Shown here one piece after another: positions 1 to 7,838 of a stretch of 33,362 bases of DNA. A program made the translations under genes and the position numbers. The DNA comes from Chitinophaga pinensis (GTDB taxonomy: Bacteria > Bacteroidota > Bacteroidia > Chitinophagales > UBA10324). The notes beneath the pieces were generated by a model that searched no databases, had not been told where the DNA came from, and was given only the letters and a program-made list of their open reading frames with translations. Each line of letters starts with the position of its first letter. The first letter of the stretch is position 1. The stretch is from NCBI GenBank assembly GCA_945903305.1, contig CAMDOA010000027.1, forward strand, positions 1 through 33,362, written 5' to 3'.

Positions 1-170
1 GATTGAAATATTTTTCAATACCATTTTCCTATAAAGAATAGTTTTATCCAACATCAAAAACCTGAAGAGGTTTATCAAGAATAATTCCGTGACATTATTT
101 ATTTCTATTTAATGTTTGCATAAGAGAAATTATTTACTGACTTTTGTGCCCCTTAAAGAAAAACCAAATC

Positions 171-413
171 ATGGCGCGTGTTTGTCAAGTTACAGGAAAG
201 AAAGCATTGTCGGGACATAAAGTTTCGCATTCCAACATAAAAACCAACCGTAGATTCGAACCGAATCTGCAAAAAAAGCGCTTCTTCATACCTGAAGAAG
301 GCAAGTGGATTACAATGAGAATCACTACTTCAGCTGTTCGTACAATTACAAAGAACGGAATTTCTTCAGTGTTGAAAGAGATGAGAGCGAAACAAAAGGC
401 AAGTATTCAATAA
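171..413 (+). CDS. rpmB: 50S ribosomal protein L28
   Basis: Structural protein of the large ribosomal subunit, 80 aa. It opens with the L28 signature [20 protein letters not shown], followed by the basic stretch [17 protein letters not shown] and a C-terminal segment ([14 protein letters not shown]) typical of the family. I chose the ATG at 171 because family members begin exactly with MA(R/K)xC; the reading frame stays open upstream to 144, but that part is unlike L28. It is followed by rpmG after 29 bp and the DUF4295 gene after that, all on the same strand and probably one transcript. Length and sequence are ordinary. Confidence 0.97.
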   Translation: MARVCQVTGKKALSGHKVSHSNIKTNRRFEPNLQKKRFFIPEEGKWITMRITTSAVRTITKNGISSVLKEMRAKQKASIQ

Positions 414-442
414 ATTACAATCAGCAATAAAATTGCTCTACA

Positions 443-625
443 ATGGCAAAGAAAGAAGTACGAGTTCAGGTGATTTTAGAATGTACCGAGCACAAAACCA
501 GTGGTCAGTCTGGCACATCGCGCTACATTACCACTAAGAATAAAAAAACAACTCCTGAAAGACTGGAGCTGAAAAAATTTAACGCAACTTTAAAGCGTTA
601 CACTGTTCATAAAGAAATTAAATAA
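443..625 (+). CDS. rpmG: 50S ribosomal protein L33
   Basis: Large-subunit ribosomal protein, 60 aa. Core L33 features are visible: [13 protein letters not shown], the [19 protein letters not shown] block, and the ending RYTVHKEIK. The two CxxC zinc ribbons of the 'C+' type are absent: only one Cys remains, in ECTEH, and the second pair is replaced by FNATLK. This is therefore the zinc-independent 'C-' form known from many bacteria. It sits 29 bp after rpmB and 9 bp before the DUF4295 gene, the standard Bacteroidota order. Confidence 0.97.
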   Translation: MAKKEVRVQVILECTEHKTSGQSGTSRYITTKNKKTTPERLELKKFNATLKRYTVHKEIK

Positions 626-634
626 TAAATAGTC

Positions 635-820
635 ATGGCAAAAGACGCAGGTAAAACCTCCAAGAATGCGAAGACCCAGAAAGATGCTGCACAATCTGCT
701 GCTTCAAAAGCGTATGTGCGCGTAATTGTTTCTGAACGATCCGAAAAAACAGGCGCTTATGTGTACAAAGAAAGAATGGTGCACAAAGACAAAGTGAAAG
801 AATACTTAGCTGGTAAGTAA
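635..820 (+). CDS. DUF4295 family small basic protein
   Basis: A 61-aa, Lys-rich protein of the DUF4295 family, which in Bacteroidota is found directly after rpmG and before ftsY. Its N-terminal third is a low-complexity Lys/Ala/Thr stretch (residues 1-25); the C-terminal part (AYVRVIVSERSEKTGAYVYK, then ERMVHKDKVKEYL) is the conserved portion. The fixed place among ribosomal protein genes and the basic composition suggest a ribosome-associated role, but that is inference. It starts 9 bp after the rpmG stop and ends shortly before a strong hairpin terminator, so it closes the ribosomal transcript. Confidence 0.9.
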   Translation: MAKDAGKTSKNAKTQKDAAQSAASKAYVRVIVSERSEKTGAYVYKERMVHKDKVKEYLAGK

Positions 821-846
821 GCTGAAGAAGTTTTAATATTCACAAG

Positions 847-879
847 GCTTCTCTTTCTTCGGATGGAGAAGCTTTTTTT
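847..879 (+). terminator. Rho-independent terminator after the rpmB-rpmG-DUF4295 operon
   Basis: Inverted repeat GCTTCTC (847-853) / GAGAAGC (866-872) with a 12-nt loop, followed directly by seven T (873-879). It lies between the DUF4295 stop and the ftsY start codon, leaving only 12 nt before the ftsY ATG. It should therefore limit read-through of the highly expressed ribosomal transcript into ftsY. Confidence 0.8.
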
Positions 880-891
880 GTTTAACTGAAC

Positions 892-1848
892 ATGGGATTG
901 TTTTCATTTTTTACAAAGGAAAAAAAGCAGGACCTCAGCGATGGTTTACAGAAAACCCGTGAGAACTTTTTTACAAAAATTACAAAAGCAGTTGCAGGCA
1001 AATCAAAAGTTGATGATGAAACGCTTGATGATATTGAAGAAGCCCTTGTTGCTTCAGATATTGGTGTTGCAACTACAGTAAAAATTATTGACCGCCTTGA
1101 AGCGCGTGTTGCTAAAGACAAATACCTCGGCGCTGATGCTTTGAACAATATGCTGAAAGAAGAAATCAGAAATATTCTTTCAGAGAATAATACTAAAGAC
1201 CTGAACAGTTTCATTGAAGGCATTACCCAAAAACCATATGTGATTATGGTGGTGGGTGTAAATGGGGTAGGCAAAACAACTACAATCGGAAAACTCGCTC
1301 ACCAGTTTAAGCAAGCCGGCAAAACTGTTTTGCTTGGAGCTGCAGATACTTTTCGTGCTGCTGCAATTGAACAATTAGGAATTTGGGCCGATAGAGTTCA
1401 GGTGCCGATTGTAAAGCAGGTTCAAGGTTCAGATCCTGCAGCAGTAGCGTTTGATACGGTACAATCTGGTGCAGCAAGTAATACTGATATAATAATTATT
1501 GATACTGCAGGTCGCCTGCACAACAAGGTAAACCTGATGAATGAGCTCACTAAAATTAAGCGTGTGATGCAAAAAGTTATTCCAGATGCACCTCATGAAG
1601 TATTGTTGGTATTGGATGCATCAACAGGTCAGAATGCAATTGAGCAAGCTAAACAATTTATGGCCGCCACTGATGTAACAGCCATTGTATTGACCAAATT
1701 AGATGGCACCGCAAAGGGAGGAGTGGTGATTGGTATTGCAGATCAATTTAAAATTCCTGTAAAATATATTGGTGTGGGAGAGAAGATGGATCAATTGCAG
1801 GTCTTCAACAAAGAAGAGTTTGTTGATTCACTTTTCAAGAACAACTAA
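892..1848 (+). CDS. ftsY: Signal recognition particle receptor FtsY
   Basis: SRP-type GTPase that docks the SRP-ribosome complex at the inner membrane for co-translational insertion, 318 aa. The N domain spans roughly residues 20-105. The G domain has P-loop GVNGVGKT at 122-129, the DTFRAAAIEQL motif at 152-162, DTAGR at 204-208, TKLDGTAKGG at 268-277, and closes with GVGEKMDQLQVF. The N-terminal acidic A domain of E. coli FtsY is missing and replaced by a short Phe/Lys-rich start (MGLFSFFTKEKK), the usual short form outside Proteobacteria, which may help membrane attachment. The ATG follows a terminator by 12 nt, so the source of its transcript is unclear: read-through, or a promoter inside the upstream gene. 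Confidence 0.97.
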   Translation: MGLFSFFTKEKKQDLSDGLQKTRENFFTKITKAVAGKSKVDDETLDDIEEALVASDIGVATTVKIIDRLEARVAKDKYLGADALNNMLKEEIRNILSENNTKDLNSFIEGITQKPYVIMVVGVNGVGKTTTIGKLAHQFKQAGKTVLLGAADTFRAAAIEQLGIWADRVQVPIVKQVQGSDPAAVAFDTVQSGAASNTDIIIIDTAGRLHNKVNLMNELTKIKRVMQKVIPDAPHEVLLVLDASTGQNAIEQAKQFMAATDVTAIVLTKLDGTAKGGVVIGIADQFKIPVKYIGVGEKMDQLQVFNKEEFVDSLFKNN

Positions 1849-1888
1849 AAAGATTTTTTTCGGCCATTTATTTTGGAGTTTCATTTAT

Positions 1889-2892
1889 TTATTCTCTCTC
1901 GATTAATTCTGAAATATAATTTGCATAATACGGAGCTTGACTCAAACCTTTAGTTCCAAGACCATTCAGCATAAACATATTTTTATATTGCTGATGCTGT
2001 TTGGCAATTACTTCTCGATTTTTTGTAGTTGGCCTGATAGCAGTTTGATGATTAATGATTTCATATTCATCAGATAAAATATTGTTGACTTTATTTTTTA
2101 TTTCATTTCTTTCCGATTCAGTTACCTGTTCGTCATCATTATTCCATAAATAAGTTGAACCTGCTTTAATGGATTTTTTATTGGTTGGAATCAGAAAGCA
2201 ACCATTTCTTTTAAGAATATTTTTATTCCCATTGTTGTCATGTTTTAATGTAAGCACATCACCTTTACAAGGAATAATGTTTTCATTTTCAAAGAAAGGG
2301 TTTTTGTTTTTTTGATATCCTTCACAGAAAATAATATTTAATGCTTCGAAATTCTGATAACAAAAAACATCCTTTTTTATTTCAAGTTCATCATATTTAA
2401 AATCATCAATTGAAAAAGAATTGTTCGCAATTAAATAATCCCTGTACGCATCCAACATCAATTCACAATTAATCCATCCGGAATTTTTTATTTCCGTTGC
2501 CCCATACTCGTCTTTAATATTTTCAATTTGAGTAGAATTCAATTCAATTTGTTCTCTGAATTTTTCATACTTTATTCGGTCAAGTGTTTCTGCATTTTCA
2601 TTTTCCGAATGAAAGAGATGGACAATATTTTCTTCATGCAAAAATTCAACTTTCAATAATTTTTCCATCTGCCTGAATGTGCCAATGGAAAAATTTTGTA
2701 TCTCAAACATTGTAGCATCTAAGGTTTTTCTTTTCCCACTGATGGATGAAAACATGCCTGCTGCAATTCTGCTGGCGGTGTTTTTTTTTCTGAATCAATC
2801 ACCATCACTGAGAAACCTTTTTGTTGCAATAGAAATGCAACCAAAGTTCCAGCAATGCCCTGACCAATAATGAGACTGTTAATTTTTAGAAT
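1889..2892 (-). pseudogene. FAD-dependent oxidoreductase (DAO family), frameshifted
   Basis: Two minus-strand reading frames together make one D-amino-acid-oxidase-type flavoprotein of about 335 aa. The N-terminal piece has the Rossmann dinucleotide motif (IIGQGIAGTLVAFLL) ending in the expected acidic residue (VIDSE). The frame then shifts at a run of nine A (nine T at 2781-2789 on the plus strand). Adding one base restores the family's second motif, ASRIAAGMFSSISGKRKTL, which continues into the long downstream frame ending in NGLGTKGLSQAPYYA, the usual C-terminal FAD-binding motif. No ATG, GTG or TTG lies where family members start, about seven residues before IIGQG; the 5' end given is the nearest ATT and is arbitrary. 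The substrate cannot be told. It could be a pseudogene, a sequencing error in the homopolymer, or a slippage-dependent gene. Confidence 0.72.
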
Positions 2893-3144
2893 AAGAATTA
2901 ATTTAAAGAAGGCAATGAAAAAAATGATTAAAATACCGGAATTATAACAGGATAAAACGAAACAATAGAAAGAAATAAGAACATTAATCAAAACTTACAA
3001 CGGATTCCAAACGGCCGACTACTTAAGCTTTCGCTGATCAATAAATTTTATAACCACTGAAATACTGAAATCCTTTTCATCATATATTATCATTTTAAAA
3101 TACTGAATTTCTGTCTGAATATCTGCACTGCAATTCTACTTCAT

Positions 3145-3180
3145 ACAAAAGCCATCTTGCTATTGGCAGATGGCTTTTGT
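3145..3180 (-). terminator. Hairpin terminator of the secreted thioredoxin-fold gene
   Basis: Near-perfect inverted repeat: ACAAAAGCCATC (3145-3156) and GATGGCTTTTGT (3169-3180), extended inward by TGC/GCA. It lies 35 bp downstream of the stop of the minus-strand gene at 3216-4037, with a T-rich distal arm on that strand. The hairpin is symmetrical, so it could also work on plus-strand transcripts. Confidence 0.7.
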
Positions 3181-3215
3181 TTATAAAAATTCTCAGGAAA
3201 TAATTTCAATGAAAA

Positions 3216-4037
3216 TTACTGTTTAATAAATTTTTTATTTACTGTTTGAGTATCATTCATTTTTATTTCAGCAAAATAAATTCCTGAAACAATTCCTGAA
3301 ATATCAAAAATGTCATGAGATACATTTTTCAACGATGATTTTTCAAGTATGATTTTTCCAAGGTTATCTATAATACGAATTGAACTGATCATGTTGTTGC
3401 CACAGTTAATATTCAATTCATTTAAAGCAGGAACAGGACTGATGAAAACAAATGCATCCTCAACAATATTGTTATTTATTGAAGTTCCGACACAAGCTTT
3501 TGGCTCAAGACCATGTGATTGAAAGTAGGGAGTAAAATCAGCAGCTGAAGATATAGGCCAAATATCCTGCTCAACAATCGAATGATCTGGAGCAATTAAT
3601 ATCATGGTGGGGAAAGCCCCAATGCCATAAGTACTGGAAAATGTTTGAGGACCGCCCGATGCACTACCTTGTGCCCCGCTAAATGCTTGCGGATATCCAC
3701 CTGTTGCATTCATATAAGTGCTTTCCCAATTATGCATAACGGCATTGTTATCATCCCGGTTAATTGAAATAAAATGTACTTCGGCATTTGGTCCGTTACA
3801 ACCATAAGTATTAAATGCCTCCCACAATTTCGGTGCACAAATTTGACATGGACCGCAGGCAGTGAACATAAAATCAATTAAAACATAAGAACCTGAGTTT
3901 AATTTGCTGAATAAATTAAATGAATTACCGTCAATGTCAGTGGCAGTAAAATCAACAGCAGTAGTCAGTGTTGTTTGTGCGAATGTTAACTGCGAAAAAA
4001 GTATTGAAGCAAACAAGAGTGAAAAAAATTTTTTCAT
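3216..4037 (-). CDS. Secreted thioredoxin-fold protein with T9SS sorting domain
   Basis: A 273-aa exported protein. Residues 1-21 form a Sec signal peptide (KKFFSLLFASILFSQLTFAQ). Residues 27-170 look like a TlpA/AhpC-TSA-type thioredoxin fold: DFTATDIDGNSFNL, then a beta strand into FTACGPCQICAPKL with a CGPC redox pair at Cys61/Cys64, and later IGAFPTMILIAPD with the cis-Pro typical of the fold. From about residue 195 a T9SS type A sorting domain follows (FISPVPALNELNI ... GIYFAEIKMNDTQTVNKKFIK). Such domains are removed on export through the type IX system and the protein is anchored or released at the surface. Predicted role: extracellular disulfide exchange or peroxide handling; the substrate is unknown. 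The gene has its own terminator downstream. Confidence 0.88.
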   Translation of the reverse strand: MKKFFSLLFASILFSQLTFAQTTLTTAVDFTATDIDGNSFNLFSKLNSGSYVLIDFMFTACGPCQICAPKLWEAFNTYGCNGPNAEVHFISINRDDNNAVMHNWESTYMNATGGYPQAFSGAQGSASGGPQTFSSTYGIGAFPTMILIAPDHSIVEQDIWPISSAADFTPYFQSHGLEPKACVGTSINNNIVEDAFVFISPVPALNELNINCGNNMISSIRIIDNLGKIILEKSSLKNVSHDIFDISGIVSGIYFAEIKMNDTQTVNKKFIKQ

Positions 4038-4305
4038 TGTTTAAATTTGTTTTTAAGTATTGATTATTTATTAGAATGTTTTTTAAAAGGCTTTTGCGAG
4101 TTTAAAGCAATTTATTGAGTTAAGCAAACAAGTAAGCATTCAATTCATTAAAGAGAAGCTATTATATGACCAACAATTATTTTTTTATATCGCTGTATGA
4201 AAAAGTGGTGTCAGGGCATTCATAGGATTTTTTCATTTGAACTTTGCAAATTTATTCATAGGTTTAAAAAGCTCTGCTATAAATAGTATTTCTTTGCCGA
4301 CCGAA

Positions 4306-5619
4306 ATGAAAACCAAAACCCTACGCAAACCGAAAGTCCATGTTGTAACACTCGGCTGTTCGAAAAACACAGTTGACTCCGAAGTATTGATGGGGCAGTT
4401 GCGCGCAAACCATCATGAAGTAGTGCATGATTCGGATGACGAAAACAGTTCTATTGTTATCATTAACACCTGCGGTTTTATTGACAACGCGAAGCAGGAA
4501 AGCATTAACACGATACTGGAATACAGCGACCACAAGCGCGCGGGTCGCATTGATAAACTGATAGTGACCGGGTGCCTGAGCCAGCGCTACCGCGACGAAC
4601 TGCAGCACGAAATGAAGGAGGTGGACTCGTGGTTCGGCACATCGGAGATGCCCCGCCTGCTGAAGACCCTGAAAGCCGACTACAAGCACGAGTTGGTGGG
4701 CGAACGGCTGCTGACCACACCATCGCACTATGCATACCTGAAAATTTCGGAGGGATGTAACAGAACCTGCTCGTTTTGTGCGATACCATTGATGCGCGGC
4801 AAGCACATTTCGAAACCGATGGAGGAAATTGAGGCGGAGATAAAACAATTAGTGAAGCAGGGTGTGAAAGAATTTTTATTGATAGCGCAGGAACTCACTT
4901 ACTATGGTCTGGATTTGTACAAGGAGCGGAAACTGCCGGAACTGTTACACCGCATTGCCGACATTGATGGCGTGGAATGGATTCGTTTGCATTATGCATA
5001 TCCGAATAAATTTCCGGTTGAGATACTGGATGTGGTGCGCGAGCGGTCGAACATTTGCAATTACTTAGATATTCCGTTTCAGCACATCAGCGACCCGGTG
5101 TTGAAAGCCATGAAGCGCCAAACCGACAAAGCGGAAATCACTGCATTGATAAATACGATTCGCGAAAAGGTTCCGGGCATTGCGCTGCGAACAACGATGC
5201 TGGTTGGTTTTCCGGGTGAGCGAAAGGAACACTTTGATGAACTGGTGGAGTTTGTCAAGGAGGTGAAATTTGACCGCCTCGGTGTGTTTACTTACTCGCA
5301 CGAGGAGGGCACGAGTGGTTATGATTTGAAAGATGATGTAACAGTCGCCACCAAGAAGAAGCGCGCTCAGCAGTTGATGGATGTGCAGCAGGAAATTTCG
5401 CGCACTAAGAATGAAGAAAAGATTGGTCGCACTTTCAGAGTGTTGTTTGACCGCAAGGAGGGCGAGTACTTCATCGGGCGCACTGAGCACGACTCTCCTG
5501 AAATTGATAACGAGGTGTTGGTGAAGGAACCAGACACTTACCTGCGCGTGGGAGATTTTGCCAATATTAAAATTACCGGCGCCGAAGAGTTTGATTTGTA
5601 TGGTGAAAAGGTTGATTAA
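4306..5619 (+). CDS. rimO: Ribosomal protein S12 methylthiotransferase RimO
   Basis: Radical SAM enzyme that adds a methylthio group to an Asp of ribosomal protein S12, 437 aa. The N-terminal MTTase domain carries three cluster cysteines: Cys18 in VTLGCSKNTVDSEVLMGQL, Cys56 in INTCGF, Cys90 in VTGCLSQRY. The radical SAM motif CNRTCSFC (Cys151/155/158) follows, then conserved IRLHYAYP and ALRTTMLVGFPGE segments, and a C-terminal TRAM domain (about 375-437). VTLGCSKNTVDSE is the RimO rather than MiaB version. I start at ATG 4306; the frame is open to a TTG at 4237, but those residues are not conserved. bshC begins 10 bp after the stop, suggesting co-transcription. Codons in 4500-4730 are far more GC-rich than the surroundings. 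Confidence 0.96.
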   Translation: MKTKTLRKPKVHVVTLGCSKNTVDSEVLMGQLRANHHEVVHDSDDENSSIVIINTCGFIDNAKQESINTILEYSDHKRAGRIDKLIVTGCLSQRYRDELQHEMKEVDSWFGTSEMPRLLKTLKADYKHELVGERLLTTPSHYAYLKISEGCNRTCSFCAIPLMRGKHISKPMEEIEAEIKQLVKQGVKEFLLIAQELTYYGLDLYKERKLPELLHRIADIDGVEWIRLHYAYPNKFPVEILDVVRERSNICNYLDIPFQHISDPVLKAMKRQTDKAEITALINTIREKVPGIALRTTMLVGFPGERKEHFDELVEFVKEVKFDRLGVFTYSHEEGTSGYDLKDDVTVATKKKRAQQLMDVQQEISRTKNEEKIGRTFRVLFDRKEGEYFIGRTEHDSPEIDNEVLVKEPDTYLRVGDFANIKITGAEEFDLYGEKVD

Positions 5620-5629
5620 ATAAAAAGGT

Positions 5630-7240
5630 ATGAGCAGCACACCGCAATACACTGTTACACCGCTCGATTATTCCGCAACAGGGTATTTTACAAAACTGAT
5701 TACCGACTACCTGAAAGGTGATGCATGGCTGAAACAGTTTTATGCGCACGAACCAACAATGCTGTCGGTGGAAGAAGCCATTCGCACCAAGCGAAAACAG
5801 AAACTTTACCGAACAGAATTAGCAGATGCATTGCTGAAACAGTATGATGGTTTGTTGAAGGAAGGGGATGCTGCGCAAAAAAATATTCTGGCGTTGAAAA
5901 AAGAAAATGCGTTCACAGTAGTAACCGCACATCAGCCTAATTTATTTCTCGGTCCGTTGTATTTGATTTATAAAATCACTTCGGCTATTAAGATGGCGGA
6001 AATGCTGAACGAAAAATATCCGTCGGAAAAATTTATTCCGGTGTACTGGATGGGAAGCGAGGACCATGATGTGGATGAGCTGAATCATATTTCGTTGTTC
6101 GGGAAGAAAATAGAATGGAACCTGAAGCAAAAGGGAAGCTTCGGGAATTATAACACCGAAAGTTTAGGCGGTTTAATAGATGGACTGAAAGAAGTTGCCG
6201 GCAACTCGCCCTATACCGATGAGTTGATTCAACTATTAAAGTCAGCATACCTCGAAAGCAAAACAATAACCGAAGCCACACGAAAACTGTTACACCATTT
6301 CTTCGGCAAGCAGGGTTTAGTGATTGTGGATGGAGATGATAGTGCGTTGAAGAAAATATTTCAACTCATAATGCAGGATGAATTGCTGAACAGCACTTCA
6401 GAGAAATTAGTGAACGCGACCATTGTTAAACTGGAAGAGAAATATCCTGTGCAGGTGAAGCCAAGAAATATCAACCTGTTTTATCTGAAAGAAAATCTTC
6501 GGGAACGAATTGTAAAAGAAGGAGCGGAGTACAAAGTGTTGAACACCGAAATCACTTTCAGTCAGAAAGCAATACTGAGTGAATTGGAAAATCATCCGGA
6601 ATATTTCAGCCCGAATGTGGTGTTGCGACCATTGTACCAGGAAATGATTTTACCAAACATTGCATTCATCGGTGGTGGCGCAGAGGTTTCGTACTTTATG
6701 GAATTCAAAAATTCATTTGAGCATTATAAAATCGCCTTCCCGATTTTGTTTTTACGCAACTGCGCATTGGTGATTGATAAATCATCAGCCGCACGAATGA
6801 ATAAATTCGGTCTCACCGAAACATCTTTGTTCACCGATATAGAAGAGCTGATTAAATCATTCACACTGCAACAAGCAGGAGATTCTTTAGAAATGGATGA
6901 GGAGCGCCGCGAACTGGAAAAATTATTTCAGAAATTGAAATCAAAAACTTCCGCCCTGGATAAAACTTTAGAGAATCAGATTGCAGCAGAACAAACGCGC
7001 GTGTTAAAATTTATTCAGTCGCTCGAAGAAAGACTTTTAAAAACCGAAAAGAAAAAACACGAAGACAGCATTCAGCAAATACGCAAGCTGAAAGAAAAAT
7101 TATTCCCCGACAATTCACTACAGGAGCGTCACGAAAGTTTCATTGCCTTTTATCTTTCTCACGGAGTGGAGTTCTTTACTATCATTTACGAGGCATTTAA
7201 TCCTTTTGAAAAGAAGTTTACTGTTATCAGTATTCAATAG
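5630..7240 (+). CDS. bshC: Bacillithiol biosynthesis cysteine-adding enzyme BshC
   Basis: Putative cysteine ligase for the last step of bacillithiol synthesis, 536 aa, full length for the family. Recognisable parts are the N-terminal LDYSATGYFTKLITDYL segment, the core TAHQPNLFLGPLYLIYKI with PVYWMGSEDHDVDELNH (nucleotidyltransferase-like HxP and EDHD motifs, about residues 102-150), LVIVDGDDSALKK, LRPLYQEMILPNIAFIGGGA, and a C-terminal coiled coil (about 420-500, rich in Lys/Glu heptads) ending with SHGVEFFTIIYEAFNPFE. Bacillithiol replaces glutathione as low-molecular-weight thiol in many Bacteroidota and Firmicutes. It is in tandem with rimO, 10 bp apart, and just upstream of a separately promoted redox cluster. 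Confidence 0.95.
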   Translation: MSSTPQYTVTPLDYSATGYFTKLITDYLKGDAWLKQFYAHEPTMLSVEEAIRTKRKQKLYRTELADALLKQYDGLLKEGDAAQKNILALKKENAFTVVTAHQPNLFLGPLYLIYKITSAIKMAEMLNEKYPSEKFIPVYWMGSEDHDVDELNHISLFGKKIEWNLKQKGSFGNYNTESLGGLIDGLKEVAGNSPYTDELIQLLKSAYLESKTITEATRKLLHHFFGKQGLVIVDGDDSALKKIFQLIMQDELLNSTSEKLVNATIVKLEEKYPVQVKPRNINLFYLKENLRERIVKEGAEYKVLNTEITFSQKAILSELENHPEYFSPNVVLRPLYQEMILPNIAFIGGGAEVSYFMEFKNSFEHYKIAFPILFLRNCALVIDKSSAARMNKFGLTETSLFTDIEELIKSFTLQQAGDSLEMDEERRELEKLFQKLKSKTSALDKTLENQIAAEQTRVLKFIQSLEERLLKTEKKKHEDSIQQIRKLKEKLFPDNSLQERHESFIAFYLSHGVEFFTIIYEAFNPFEKKFTVISIQ

Positions 7241-7312
7241 ACTGATTCACCAATCTTGATTTTATTAGTAATAAAGGTGTATTGAAATTGGTATTTGGAA
7301 AATAATTATTAA

Positions 7313-7345
7313 TATATGTTGCTACATTAAATGTAAGTACATATA
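7313..7345. promoter_or_regulatory. Palindromic operator at the marR promoter
   Basis: A 33-bp interrupted palindrome centred on 7329: TATATGT, 3 nt, TACATT, A, AATGTA, 3 nt, ACATATA; 13 of 16 positions pair between the arms. It fills the space between the promoter elements and ends inside the -7 box. Position and symmetry fit a site for a dimeric repressor, most simply the adjacent MarR protein acting on its own operon. Binding itself is inference. Confidence 0.65.
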
Positions 7346-7349
7346 TTTG
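7319..7349 (+). promoter_or_regulatory. Bacteroidota-type promoter of the marR operon
   Basis: A TATATTTG box at 7342-7349 exactly matches the Bacteroidota -7 consensus TAnnTTTG; a TTG at 7319-7321 stands 20 nt upstream, the expected place of the -33 element. The start codon at 7354 is only 4 nt after the -7 box, so transcription would begin at or next to the A of the ATG, giving a leaderless or almost leaderless mRNA. Confidence 0.6.
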
Positions 7350-7353
7350 CCAT

Positions 7354-7803
7354 ATGAAAATTGAAGAAGCCATCAAGCAGAAGAAATTCAAAAATGAATT
7401 TCATAAAATGGCCGTGAATATTATTTACACTTCCAATTGGTTAAATGCTAATCATAGCAGAGTATTTAAAAGACACGATCTTACTGTTCAGCAATTCAAC
7501 ATCTTGCGCATTCTGAGAGGGCAACATCCAAAACCTGCTACAGTCAATTTGCTCATTGACCGCATGATTGATAAGATGAGTAACGCATCGCGTATCGTAG
7601 ATAAATTAATTATGAAAGGATTGGTTGAGCGAACAGTTTGCCCGGAAGACCGCAGAGCAGTGAATGTTTTAATCACTGCCAAAGGATTAAAACTCCTCAG
7701 CAAACTCGATGAAGAAATGGAGGAGATGGAAGCGAGCATGAAAACACTCACTCAAAAGGAAGCAAAACAATTAAACGAACTGCTTGATAAACTGAGAGGT
7801 TGA
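7354..7803 (+). CDS. MarR family transcriptional regulator
   Basis: A 149-aa winged-helix regulator. The helical N terminus (KFKNEFHKMAVNIIYTSNWLN) precedes the DNA-binding part: LTVQQFNILRILRGQHPKPA (about 43-65), the recognition region MIDKMSNASRIVDKLIMKGL (about 71-91), and the wing VERTVCPEDRRAVNVLITAKG with the Asp-Arg-Arg signature of the family. A C-terminal dimerisation helix follows. Cys97 in the wing (RTVCPEDRR) could be a redox sensor, but that is speculation. Regulators of this type often control a neighbouring operon; here three genes follow on the same strand (35, 15 and 33 bp gaps) and a palindrome covers the promoter, so autoregulated control of the Fe-S/YceI genes is likely. 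The ligand is unknown. Confidence 0.92.
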   Translation: MKIEEAIKQKKFKNEFHKMAVNIIYTSNWLNANHSRVFKRHDLTVQQFNILRILRGQHPKPATVNLLIDRMIDKMSNASRIVDKLIMKGLVERTVCPEDRRAVNVLITAKGLKLLSKLDEEMEEMEASMKTLTQKEAKQLNELLDKLRG

Positions 7804-7838
7804 TTTTTCTAATTTAGAAGTTAAAAGCGAATAGTGAT

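Noticed and set aside
882-1274. 130-aa antisense frame within ftsY
   Set aside because: Shadow of the ftsY coding sequence; Ser/Phe-rich without any recognisable pattern.
4237-4305. N-terminal extension of rimO from a TTG at 4237
   Set aside because: The 23 extra residues are not RimO-like; the ATG at 4306 precedes the conserved MTTase start directly.
4505-4848. Several open frames on both strands within rimO
   Set aside because: They arise from the GC-rich composition there and overlap a clearly conserved enzyme; their translations show no domain.
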